A stretch of 41,658 nt of DNA from Paucilactobacillus nenjiangensis (GTDB taxonomy: Bacteria; Bacillota; Bacilli; Lactobacillales; Lactobacillaceae): NCBI RefSeq assembly GCF_005405445.1, contig NZ_BJEB01000012.1, positions 1 to 41,658 of the forward strand, written 5' to 3'. Position 1 is the first letter of the stretch, and each line of letters starts with the position of its first letter. Shown in pieces: positions 17,295 to 24,890 of this stretch. The translations under genes and the position numbers were made by a program. The notes beneath the pieces were generated by a model. It searched no databases. It was given only the letters and a program-made list of their open reading frames with translations, and was not told the DNA's origin.

Positions 17295-17308
17295 TAAAGG
17301 GGCCGGAT

Positions 17309-17848
17309 ATGTATAGATTATCTAGAATGAGGTTCATTTTTCCAATAGTGCTACTCTTAGCTTTCTTCTTAGATGGCTCGTTAAGCAGCGTGTTTAGTAG
17401 CTTTTTATTCAGCTACCCATATTCGATGGTTAGCCATTTGGTCATCTTGTGGATTGTTTTAGGGGTTATCCAAGAGGGCCGCAACACGAGAGTGATTCCT
17501 TTTACTTTCTTTGCAGCGGTGATTGGATTTCTGTTTGATACTTATTATGCTGGTATTTTAGGACTATTCGTCTTTTTATTTCCACTAATTGTCTGGGTGA
17601 CCAGAATGTTATCGAAAAACTTTTCACCTACATTTTTCAATTCAATCATGATTTTTTTCATAGATATTGCATTATTAGAGTTGCTTAATTACATTGCCTA
17701 TTCAATTATTGGCATTGCGAGTGCCAGCTTTGCAGATTTTGTTTTGTATACTTTAGCACCCACGTTAGCGTTAAATTTAATTTATTTTGTCGTATTCTAT
17801 GTGCCAATTTCAGCGGTTTATGAGAAATATGCCAGATTACGTTCATAA
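17309..17848 (+). CDS. mreD: Rod shape-determining protein MreD
   Basis: A 179-residue, very hydrophobic protein with about five membrane segments. Family-like features are the N-terminal FIFPIVLLLAFFLDG and the middle FLFDTYYAGILGLFVFLFPL. MreD is an integral partner of MreC and RodA in elongation. AAAGGGG lies upstream of the ATG. It is the last gene of the mre operon; no clear terminator follows before the next promoter at 17865. Confidence 0.92.
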   Translation: MYRLSRMRFIFPIVLLLAFFLDGSLSSVFSSFLFSYPYSMVSHLVILWIVLGVIQEGRNTRVIPFTFFAAVIGFLFDTYYAGILGLFVFLFPLIVWVTRMLSKNFSPTFFNSIMIFFIDIALLELLNYIAYSIIGIASASFADFVLYTLAPTLALNLIYFVVFYVPISAVYEKYARLRS

Positions 17849-17864
17849 AATCTTAATTTAATGA

Positions 17865-17893
17865 TTGACATAAATTGAGTTGCATATTAACAT
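17865..17893 (+). promoter_or_regulatory. Promoter of the His-type T-box leader
   Basis: TTGACA (17865-17870) is a consensus -35. TAACAT (17888-17893) lies 17 bases further. Transcription would start near 17900. Confidence 0.6.
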
Positions 17894-17899
17894 TAGAGA

Positions 17900-18161
17900 C
17901 AATAATTAAATGACATTGAACAGAAAAGTAAATTAGTTATTTTGCATAGAAAGTCCCTAATTGATGGAATTGGGATCAAATAATTAGTTGAAACACATCT
18001 GTGAGTTGATTTTCTGAAATAAGTAAGAAAATCCGGGTAGCCCGTTACAGCATAAGTTTAATCATTAAACTTAATGAGACTAGACTTGCGAAAGTCTAGT
18101 AATGCTGAGGTGGAACCGCGGATACGCCCTCGTAGTCAAATTGACTATGAGGGCATTTTTT
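17900..18161 (+). promoter_or_regulatory. T-box leader with specifier CAC (His), first antiterminator/terminator
   Basis: Stem I is closed by ACAGA and TCTGT. A 12-bp helix (AATTAGTTATTT with AAATAATTAGTT) is followed by an apical CCC/GGG arm with GATGG. The specifier loop reads GAA-A-CAC-A, in register with GAA-G-GTA-A of the valS T-box, so the specifier is CAC (17994-17996), histidine. Then come a GATTTTCT/AGAAAATC arm, CCGGGTAGCCCGTTA, and a stem III of ACTAGACTT/AAGTCTAGT. The antiterminator has GAGG, bulge TGGAACC (18111-18117), GCG, CGC, CCTC. The terminator pairs GCCCTCGTAGTC with GACTATGAGGGC and ends in six T. The His assignment rests on the alignment of the two loops. Confidence 0.88.
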
Positions 18162-18280
18162 ATTTTAATGATTAAACTTGCTGAGGTAGGTATCGTAAGG
18201 TATTTACAAATAGGGGTGGAACCACGGTTGAAGCGTCCTCTTGAGTTAGTTGAATAACTAACTTGAGAGGATCTTTTTTG
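18162..18280 (+). promoter_or_regulatory. Second T-box antiterminator/terminator module without its own specifier domain
   Basis: After the first terminator a second module appears. AGGGG pairs with CCTCT around the T-box bulge TGGAACC (18217-18223), with ACG/CGT at the tip. It competes with a 16-bp terminator, TCCTCTTGAGTTAGTT (18236-18251) with its complement (18256-18271, two G-T pairs), followed by six T. There is no room for a stem I or a second specifier. Words from the first module recur here: ATTAAACTT (18064 and 18171) and TGCTGAGGT (18103 and 18179), 76-107 bases apart, suggesting partial duplication. Confidence 0.82.
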
Positions 18281-18310
18281 TTTAATTACCAATATTTAGG
18301 AGGATGGCAC

Positions 18311-18955
18311 ATGTCAATACACTATGTTTCAGAAATTTTACCATCATTATTCCAAGGTGCAGGGTTAACTTTGCAATTATTCTTTTGGACTTTAATTGGT
18401 TCATTACCCCTTGGATTAATTGTCAGTTTAGGATTGAATTCCAAAATCAAACCAATTAAATGGGTCTTAGACATTTATGTATGGTTGATGCGTGGAACGC
18501 CATTATTGTTACAATTGATTTTCGTTTTTTATGGTTTGCCTTTAATTGGAGTTGTGTTTGAACGTTATGACGCTGCAATTTTTGCTTTCATTTTAAACTA
18601 TGGCGCTTACTTTGCGGAAATTTTCCGTGGTGGTCTTCAATCAATCGACCAAGGTCAATATGAAGGTGCTAAAGTACTACGTTTGAGTTATTGGCAAACA
18701 ATTCGCAAAATTGTTATCCCACAGGTTTTCAGAATTGTTTTACCATCAGTCGGTAATGAAGTCATTAACTTAGTTAAAGATTCATCATTGGTTTACGTTA
18801 TCGGATTAGGTGATTTATTAAGAGCTGGTAATATTGCAACTTCCAGAGATGTTTCACTAGTACCATTGCTACTCGTCGGAGTGATTTACCTACTCATGAT
18901 TGCAGTGCTCACGTATATCTTACGCAAAGTCGAACAACGATATTCATATAAATAA
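18311..18955 (+). CDS. Amino-acid ABC transporter permease, probably histidine
   Basis: A 214-residue HisM/GlnP-type permease with about five membrane segments. The cytoplasmic EAA-like loop that contacts the ATPase is visible (EGAKVLRLSYWQTIRKIVIPQ), as is the family segment RGTPLLLQLIFVFYGLP. The frame is open further upstream through the terminator, but ATG at 18311 is the start, with AGGAGG eight bases before it. First gene of a permease-ATPase-binding protein operon behind the T-box. Substrate is inferred from the CAC specifier; T-box-controlled histidine transporters (hisXYZ) have been predicted in lactic acid bacteria. Confidence 0.9.
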   Translation: MSIHYVSEILPSLFQGAGLTLQLFFWTLIGSLPLGLIVSLGLNSKIKPIKWVLDIYVWLMRGTPLLLQLIFVFYGLPLIGVVFERYDAAIFAFILNYGAYFAEIFRGGLQSIDQGQYEGAKVLRLSYWQTIRKIVIPQVFRIVLPSVGNEVINLVKDSSLVYVIGLGDLLRAGNIATSRDVSLVPLLLVGVIYLLMIAVLTYILRKVEQRYSYK

Positions 18956-18969
18956 CAGGAGGTAAACCT

Positions 18970-19620
18970 ATGTTAGAAGTTAAAAATTTAAAAAAGAGTT
19001 TTGGTTCACGGGTCATTTTAGATGATGTCAATGTTACAGTTAAAGACCATGAAATTTTGAGCATTGTAGGGCCTTCTGGTGCTGGGAAGACAACATTGCT
19101 ACGTTGCATTGCAGGACTTGAAACAGCTGATTCTGGAGAATTCCTGATTGACGGCGTTCCGTTTGACCCAGCAGCCAGTGACACTTCAGAAAGTGTAATT
19201 GGAGTTGTATTTCAAGATTTCAATCTGTTTCCACATTTAACGGTGTTTGACAACATAATGTTAGCTCCAACGATGGTATTGAAAAAGACTAAGGACGAAG
19301 CTAAGTCAGAAGCAGAACAACTACTGAATGATTTGGGCTTAAATGACAAAGGTGATTTATATCCACATCAATTATCGGGTGGACAAAAACAACGGGTCGC
19401 CTTAGCTCGAGCTTTAGCTATGCATCCTAAAATCTTATGTTACGACGAACCAACATCTGCCTTGGACCCCAATTTGAGACGTGAAGTCGAGAAATTAATA
19501 TTAGGATTAAAAGAAGAAGGGATGACTCAACTAGTCGTCACTCATGATATGGATTTTGCCAAAGTAATTGCAGATGATATTTTGGAAGTTAATTCGTTAG
19601 ATCAAGCAAATCAAAAATAA
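18970..19620 (+). CDS. Amino-acid ABC transporter ATP-binding protein, probably histidine
   Basis: A 216-residue ATPase of the polar amino-acid uptake family (GlnQ/HisP type). Walker A GPSGAGKTT at 34-42, signature LSGGQKQR near 135-142, Walker B ILCYDEPTSALDP near 155-167, and the switch histidine in VVTHDMDFA. It powers the permease encoded 14 bases upstream. The ATG is preceded by CAGGAGGT. It is slightly shorter than the usual 240 residues, the shortfall being at the C-terminus. Confidence 0.93.
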   Translation: MLEVKNLKKSFGSRVILDDVNVTVKDHEILSIVGPSGAGKTTLLRCIAGLETADSGEFLIDGVPFDPAASDTSESVIGVVFQDFNLFPHLTVFDNIMLAPTMVLKKTKDEAKSEAEQLLNDLGLNDKGDLYPHQLSGGQKQRVALARALAMHPKILCYDEPTSALDPNLRREVEKLILGLKEEGMTQLVVTHDMDFAKVIADDILEVNSLDQANQK

Positions 19621-19638
19621 CTACATTGGAGGCAGAAG

Positions 19639-20481
19639 ATGAAGCGATTTAAAATTTGGTTTCTCTTGTTAGTTCTTCTAGTGCCAACAATTTTTTTGAG
19701 TGGTTGTGAGAGCGTAACAAAAAGAGCAAATACTGAAGATACATGGACCCATATTCAAAAACGTGGGAAAGTAATTATTGGCCTTGATGATAGCTTTGTA
19801 CCAATGGGATTCCGTCAGAAAAACGGAAAATTAGTTGGTTATGATATTAATTTAGCCAGAGCTGTATTTAAACAATATGGTATTAAGGTCGACTTTCAGC
19901 CAATTGATTGGTCCATGAAAGAAACAGAATTACGCAATGGAACGATTGATTTGATTTGGAATGGCTATACAATGACACCTGCCCGAGAAGGGAAAGTATT
20001 ATTTAGTCGTCCATACCAACAAAATCAACAAATCTTAGTGACCAAAACTAAGTATAATGTCAACAATTTTAGCGACATGGCGGGTAAAACGTTAGGTGTT
20101 CAAAATGGTTCAACCGGGACCGCTGTGCTTGATGAAAATCCTAAAATTTTGAAAAACCTAATTAAAAATCAGGAACCAGTATTGTATGACACTTTCCCGG
20201 AAGCATTTATTGATTTAAATGCTAATCGGATTCAAGGTATTTTGATGGATAAGGTTTATGCCGAATATTATATCCGCCATCAAAAGGATAGCTCATCATA
20301 TAAAACCTATGAAAGCAGTCAAATTAGTTCTGAAAACTTCGCGGTCGGCATGCGACTGGGTGATAAAACATTAAAGAATAAGATTGATTCCGCACTTGGC
20401 AAAATGCAAAAAAATGGCCAATTGAAACAGATTAATGAAAAATGGTTTGGCGAGAATAGTAATTGGCTCGGTAAGCCATAA
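19639..20481 (+). CDS. Amino-acid ABC transporter substrate-binding lipoprotein, probably histidine
   Basis: A 280-residue extracellular solute-binding protein, family 3. The N-terminus is a lipoprotein signal: basic MKRFK, a hydrophobic core, then the lipobox FLSGC with the lipidated cysteine at residue 23. The binding domain shows GKVIIGLDDSFVPMGFR, GYDINLARAVF and WNGYTMTPAREGKVLFS, the usual family lines. It captures the amino acid outside the membrane and delivers it to the permease. GGAGGCAG precedes the ATG. Last gene of the T-box operon; no clear terminator before the cls promoter. Confidence 0.93.
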   Translation: MKRFKIWFLLLVLLVPTIFLSGCESVTKRANTEDTWTHIQKRGKVIIGLDDSFVPMGFRQKNGKLVGYDINLARAVFKQYGIKVDFQPIDWSMKETELRNGTIDLIWNGYTMTPAREGKVLFSRPYQQNQQILVTKTKYNVNNFSDMAGKTLGVQNGSTGTAVLDENPKILKNLIKNQEPVLYDTFPEAFIDLNANRIQGILMDKVYAEYYIRHQKDSSSYKTYESSQISSENFAVGMRLGDKTLKNKIDSALGKMQKNGQLKQINEKWFGENSNWLGKP

Positions 20482-20504
20482 TTGACACTAATTTATGGTA
20501 AAAT
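20482..20504 (+). promoter_or_regulatory. Candidate cls promoter
   Basis: TTGACA (20482-20487) directly follows the binding-protein stop codon. TGG-TAAAAT (20496-20504) forms an extended -10, though the spacing to TTGACA is only 11 bases; TAATTT 17 bases from TTGACA is the alternative. One of the two probably drives cls. Confidence 0.4.
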
Positions 20505-20540
20505 TAATTTATTAAAAATTAATGACAGGGAGGCCGCTAA

Positions 20541-21986
20541 ATGACGGATTTTTGGATAATAGTTGACAGTGTTGCAATTGTAAACACGCTCGTGGCTTTT
20601 ATCATTGTCTTTCGTTCAAAGCGTGACATCTCGACAACTTGGGCTTGGCTACTGGTATTGTTACTATTACCAGCAGTCGGGCTTTTATTGTACTTATTTG
20701 CCGGACGTAGTTTATCGCATCGTAAGGTGTTCAATCTGCAGGCACAAGAGCCACTTGGAATTGAGCAAATTGTGGCTAATCAGAAGCTTCAAATTGATGA
20801 GAAGGAACTCTTACCTGCAAATAAGATTACCAGCAGTGCACGCGAATTAGTGCGCTTATTCTTGGAAACTGATAACGCCATTTTAACTAAAAAGAATGCA
20901 GTTAGAATCTATGCGGATGGTAATAAATTATTCGATAGTATTTTTGACGACATTCGTCAGGCAAAACACCATATCAATATTGAATTTTTTACTTGGTATG
21001 ATGATCGCATTGGAAATGAATTTGTTAAAATATTAGAGAAAAAGCAACGGCATGGCGTTCAGGTTCGGGTGATTTACGATACATTTGGTTCACACGGATC
21101 AAAGCACAAATTATTTAAACATTTAGTTGAACTTGGCGGGGAAGTAGAGCCATTTCTAACGTCTAATATTTTTCCCGTCACCTTCCGTCTGAATTTTCGA
21201 ATGCACCGCAAACTAGTCATCATTGACGGAGAAACAGGATATATCGGCGGATTCAATGTTGGTGATCAGTATTTGAATCGTAAAGAGAAGTTTGGTTTTT
21301 GGCGTGATACGCATTTAAGGGTCGTTGGGGATGCCGTATTGTCAATGCAAAGTCGATTCTTCTTAGATTGGAATGCAACAGCGAAACACAAAATAGATTT
21401 TGATTTAAAATATTTTCCGGCGACAAAATCAGTCGGGCAAACAAGTATGCAAATTGTTTCAAGTGGCCCTGATGATGATCGTGAAAAAATTAAACAAGGC
21501 TACGTTAAAATGATTTCAATTGCTAAAGAGTCCGTCTATATTGAATCACCGTATTTTGTACCGGACAGTAGTGTCCTTGAGGCGTTGTCAATAGCTGCTA
21601 CAGCGGGAGTAGATGTCCGTTTAATAATTCCTAATGCACCTGACCATCCGTTTGTTTATCGAGCAACCGAGTATTATTCTAAGGAGTTATTATTGTCCGG
21701 GGGTAAAATTTATACTTACCAAAAAGGATTTATGCATTCAAAAATGGTAGTGATTGATGGCAAGATTGTTTCCATTGGATCGGCTAATTTTGATTTTAGA
21801 TCTTTTAAATTAAGCTTTGAAGCAAATGCATTTCTTTATGACCGTGAATTCGCTAGTGCAACGGAATTGATTTTTCTTCATGATCAGGATAATTCAAAAT
21901 TTTTAACGTTGGAATATTTTGAAAACCAATCTCGATGGAAGAAAATTCGGCAGAGCTTATCGCGACTGTTAGCACCAATTTTATAA
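20541..21986 (+). CDS. cls: Cardiolipin synthase
   Basis: A 481-residue phospholipase-D-superfamily membrane enzyme that joins two phosphatidylglycerols into cardiolipin. Two N-terminal membrane segments (about residues 5-22 and 32-53) precede two HKD catalytic motifs: HRKLVIIDGETGYIGG from H222 and HSKMVVIDGKIVSIGS from H399. Length and layout match bacterial Cls. Preceded by GGGAGG. It works downstream of PgsA, encoded about 5 kb further on, which makes the phosphatidylglycerol precursor. Convergent with lysC, with a palindromic hairpin between. Confidence 0.95.
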   Translation: MTDFWIIVDSVAIVNTLVAFIIVFRSKRDISTTWAWLLVLLLLPAVGLLLYLFAGRSLSHRKVFNLQAQEPLGIEQIVANQKLQIDEKELLPANKITSSARELVRLFLETDNAILTKKNAVRIYADGNKLFDSIFDDIRQAKHHINIEFFTWYDDRIGNEFVKILEKKQRHGVQVRVIYDTFGSHGSKHKLFKHLVELGGEVEPFLTSNIFPVTFRLNFRMHRKLVIIDGETGYIGGFNVGDQYLNRKEKFGFWRDTHLRVVGDAVLSMQSRFFLDWNATAKHKIDFDLKYFPATKSVGQTSMQIVSSGPDDDREKIKQGYVKMISIAKESVYIESPYFVPDSSVLEALSIAATAGVDVRLIIPNAPDHPFVYRATEYYSKELLLSGGKIYTYQKGFMHSKMVVIDGKIVSIGSANFDFRSFKLSFEANAFLYDREFASATELIFLHDQDNSKFLTLEYFENQSRWKKIRQSLSRLLAPIL

Positions 21987-22029
21987 GTAATAATTAATAG
22001 TGGTACTGATTAAAAAAATTAATACAAAT

Positions 22030-22076
22030 AGGAGCCTGTGATACAAAACGTTAGTTTTGTCACAGACTCCTATTTT
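22030..22076. terminator. Palindromic repeat / terminator between cls and lysC
   Basis: AGGAG-C-CTGTG-AT-ACAAAAC (22030-22049) pairs with GTTTTGT-CACAG-A-CTCCT (22054-22071) around GTTA, followed by ATTTTT. It lies between convergent cls and lysC and could serve both. Its core is shared with the hairpins at 16385 (inverted) and 30385. Confidence 0.8.
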
Positions 22077-22084
22077 TAAAATTA

Positions 22085-23443
22085 TTAGCCTAGTTTGAAG
22101 AACTCTTTGTGTAATGCTTGCACGGCTTTGTCAGCATCATCTTGGGACACACCAAACATAATTGAAAGTTCAGAAGCACCCTGATTAATCATTTGTAGAG
22201 TTACGCCAGCGTTGGCAAGTGATTGAGTGGCACGAGCCATTAGACCAACTGTATTACGCATGCCTTCACCAACCACCATCACAATCGCATAATTGTGAAT
22301 AATATGCATTTCATCAGGATGAATTGCTTCTTGTAATTCAGTCATAATAGAACGTTCAATTTCTGGAGTCAGGTTACTTTCATCCATAATAATCGTGATG
22401 TCATCAATACCAGAAGGCATATGTTCATAACTGACGCCATTTTTATACAACACATTCAGAATTTTTCTTGTGAATCCAACTTCTTTATTTAATAGATATT
22501 TACTAATATACAGGCCACAGAAATTTTTAGATGCAGAGATTCCGCGCACCGGATAATTTTTATCAGGTTCGATTTTAGATGAGATCATTGTTCCTGGAGC
22601 ATCAGGGTTATTGGTATTACGCACGTTAACGGAAATGTTACCTTGAATGGCGGGAATTAGAGCTTCATCGTGAAAAACAGAGAAACCAGCATATGACAAT
22701 TCACGCATTTCTCGGAACGTCATGTGGGCAATTGCATGAGGACTTTCGACGACATTTGGGTTTGCTGAAAAAATGGCATCAACATCGGTAAAGTTTTCAT
22801 ATAAATCGGCGTCTAAACCATGAGCCATTACTGCGCCAGTAATATCAGAACCACCGCGTGAAAAAGTACAAATGTCTCCTTCAGTGTTATATGCAAAAAA
22901 GCCAGGCACAACTAAAATTTCAGTTGTTAATTTCCATTTGGCAATCCGATTGTAACTTTCGGGTAAGATTTGTGCATCATCAGGGACGTTAGTCACGACC
23001 ATTCCAGCATCTGCAGGATCTAAATAACGAGCAGGAATACCTAAAGTGGTAAATACTTTGGCAATTAATTGTGCATTTAATTTTTCTCCATGAGCTTTGA
23101 AAGCTGCCATTAAATATTTATCATTTGGATATTCTTTTTTTGGTAAATCAATGACTGCTTGTTTAATTGGTGTAAAATTTTCAGTTGTTAAATTAAAGCC
23201 CTCGGCAATTTCTTGGTATCTTTTAATAATTGCTGCTTGGGTATTAGTGAAATCGTTATGCTCAATTGCTTGATTGGCGTAACGAATCAGTAAATCAGTC
23301 ACTTTGGTATCAGCAGGGTTACGTTTACCAGGGGCAGAAACCACTACACACTTACGTTGTGGATCAGAACTAACTATTTTAATTACTTTTTTTATTTGGT
23401 CGCTGTCTGCTAGCGAACTCCCACCAAATTTGATTACTTTCAC
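22085..23443 (-). CDS. lysC: Aspartate kinase, monofunctional
   Basis: A 452-residue enzyme that phosphorylates aspartate, the first step to lysine, threonine, methionine and diaminopimelate for the cell wall. The kinase domain begins KVIKFGGSSLAD and contains FSRGGSDITGA. Two ACT-like regulatory domains occupy about residues 300-452 (FTRKILNVLYKNGVSYEHMPSG; VGLMARATQSLANAGVTLQMIN), so feedback inhibition is likely. Length fits the long, YclM-like class. Two GTG starts are possible; the one at 23443 is chosen because GAGGAG is nine bases upstream. A single gene; the leader is too short for a lysine riboswitch. Confidence 0.94.
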   Translation of the reverse strand: MKVIKFGGSSLADSDQIKKVIKIVSSDPQRKCVVVSAPGKRNPADTKVTDLLIRYANQAIEHNDFTNTQAAIIKRYQEIAEGFNLTTENFTPIKQAVIDLPKKEYPNDKYLMAAFKAHGEKLNAQLIAKVFTTLGIPARYLDPADAGMVVTNVPDDAQILPESYNRIAKWKLTTEILVVPGFFAYNTEGDICTFSRGGSDITGAVMAHGLDADLYENFTDVDAIFSANPNVVESPHAIAHMTFREMRELSYAGFSVFHDEALIPAIQGNISVNVRNTNNPDAPGTMISSKIEPDKNYPVRGISASKNFCGLYISKYLLNKEVGFTRKILNVLYKNGVSYEHMPSGIDDITIIMDESNLTPEIERSIMTELQEAIHPDEMHIIHNYAIVMVVGEGMRNTVGLMARATQSLANAGVTLQMINQGASELSIMFGVSQDDADKAVQALHKEFFKLG

Positions 23444-23476
23444 AATCACACTCTCCTCGTCTATACGTTAGGTATA

Positions 23477-23505
23477 ATAATATCAAACCATATATCTACT
23501 TACAA
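23477..23505 (-). promoter_or_regulatory. lysC promoter
   Basis: On the minus strand TTGTAA (23500-23505) and TATTAT (23477-23482) are 17 bases apart. This leaves a leader of only about 25 bases before lysC. Confidence 0.55.
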
Positions 23506-23555
23506 TTAATCTCAAAAAATAATCTCATTTAATTTTAATGTAGGTGGAAATATAT

Positions 23556-23584
23556 TTGTAATTTTTGTCATAATAACGTAGTAT
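23556..23584 (+). promoter_or_regulatory. Candidate promoter of the M16 peptidase pair
   Basis: TTGTAA (23556-23561) and TAGTAT (23579-23584) are 17 bases apart, about 50 bases before the first M16 gene. Confidence 0.5.
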
Positions 23585-23635
23585 TGTTGAGCGTGTGTGA
23601 AAAAAGATTGATATAAATATGACGGAGGCAAACAT

Positions 23636-24889
23636 TTGCATTTTAACTTAACTGAAGGTGTTGACTTAAGCATTATCAAAACAAGTCAATTTAAAACAAA
23701 TCAAATTATCGTAAATTTCGCGACAACTCAAACTGAAAAATATATTACTGCTAGAAGTTTACTAGCTGATGTCATGGAAACCAGTACTCAAAAATATCCC
23801 ACCCAAACTGCTTTAGCTCGTCGTGAAGCGGAATTGTATGGTATGTATTTAGGCACCAATGCTAGCCGAATCGGAAACTTACATAACATTAAAATTAGGG
23901 CCAGTTTTTTAAATGATCAGTATTCACAATCAGGTTTATTAAATCAAGTCATTGAAACGCTTGGCGAGTTGATTTTTCGTCCGTTAGTTAATGACGGTAA
24001 ATTTGATGAAGCCACATTTAATACACAAAAAACCAATTTGGCCAGTTCAATTACTTCACTTAATGACGACAAACAATATTATGCTTCAATGGAATTAAGA
24101 AAATTATTTTTTGATAATGATAGTGCAATGCAAATACCTAGTTTTGGTCGTGTTTCTGACTTGGAAGGGTTAACTGCCGCAAAGCTGGTTGATGTCTATC
24201 AAGAAATGATTACTCACGACAAAATTAATATTGTTTTATTAGGCGATGTTGATGAACAACAAGCGCTGGCTGACTTCAGTCAACTAAAATTTAGTCCTCG
24301 TGAAATCAAAGATACGACAGTTTTATATCGACAAGCCTTGCATGAAGTATTCGAAAAAGAAGAAAAACAAGAGTTAAAACAGTCAAAATTAAATTTGGCG
24401 TATCGTCTGCCTGTTTATTTTCAAGACACAAAATATTACGCAGCAATTGTAATGAACGGGATTTTAGGTGGAACACCGTTATCGAAACTATTTGTCAACG
24501 TCCGTGAAAAGGAAAGTTTGGCCTATTATGCAAATAGCAATTTCAATGCTTTTAATGGGGTCTTAACCATTCAAACTGGGATTGAATCACAGAACAAGGG
24601 CAAAGCCATCAAATTGATTAAGCAGCAAGTGGCAGCGGTTGAATTAGGTGATTTTTCTGACGAGTTGTTACAAGAAGTTAAAGATGGTCTCGTGCATCAT
24701 TTCCTTTCAGGCTTAGATTCCTCAAGTAACGGTGCGGAACGAGCTTTGATGAATGATATGTTTGATAATGAAAAAACAATCGATGAAGTTGTTGGTGCAA
24801 TCAACGCGGTAGATGCAGATGCTGTAGTGGAAGTCGCAAAACTTCTCAAATTACAAGCAGTGTATTTCTTAAATGGAGAAAGTATATAA
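23636..24889 (+). CDS. M16 peptidase-like protein lacking the zinc motif (YmfF-like)
   Basis: A 417-residue protein with the M16 (pitrilysin/insulinase) two-lobe fold: LARREAELYGMYLGTNASRIGNLHNIKIRASFL in the first half and GGTPLSKLFVNVREKESLAYYANSNFN in the second. The HxxEH zinc motif is absent where expected, so it is probably the non-catalytic partner of the next gene product, as for the YmfF/YmfH pair of Bacillus. The start is TTG at 23636 with GGAGG seven bases upstream. The next gene starts one base after this stop codon. Substrate unknown. Confidence 0.88.
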   Translation: MHFNLTEGVDLSIIKTSQFKTNQIIVNFATTQTEKYITARSLLADVMETSTQKYPTQTALARREAELYGMYLGTNASRIGNLHNIKIRASFLNDQYSQSGLLNQVIETLGELIFRPLVNDGKFDEATFNTQKTNLASSITSLNDDKQYYASMELRKLFFDNDSAMQIPSFGRVSDLEGLTAAKLVDVYQEMITHDKINIVLLGDVDEQQALADFSQLKFSPREIKDTTVLYRQALHEVFEKEEKQELKQSKLNLAYRLPVYFQDTKYYAAIVMNGILGGTPLSKLFVNVREKESLAYYANSNFNAFNGVLTIQTGIESQNKGKAIKLIKQQVAAVELGDFSDELLQEVKDGLVHHFLSGLDSSSNGAERALMNDMFDNEKTIDEVVGAINAVDADAVVEVAKLLKLQAVYFLNGESI

Positions 24890-24890
24890 C

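Noticed and set aside
18179-18200. TGCTGAGGTAGGTATCG as a third, independent T-box antiterminator
   Set aside because: It resembles the first T-box at its start but lacks TGGNACC and a matching 3' arm; better seen as part of the duplicated module.
18263-18310. 16-codon N-terminal extension of the permease
   Set aside because: It would start inside the second terminator; ATG at 18311 with AGGAGG is clearly the start.
22077-23640. Lysine riboswitch upstream of lysC
   Set aside because: The promoter lies about 30 bases before the start codon, leaving no room for an L-box.
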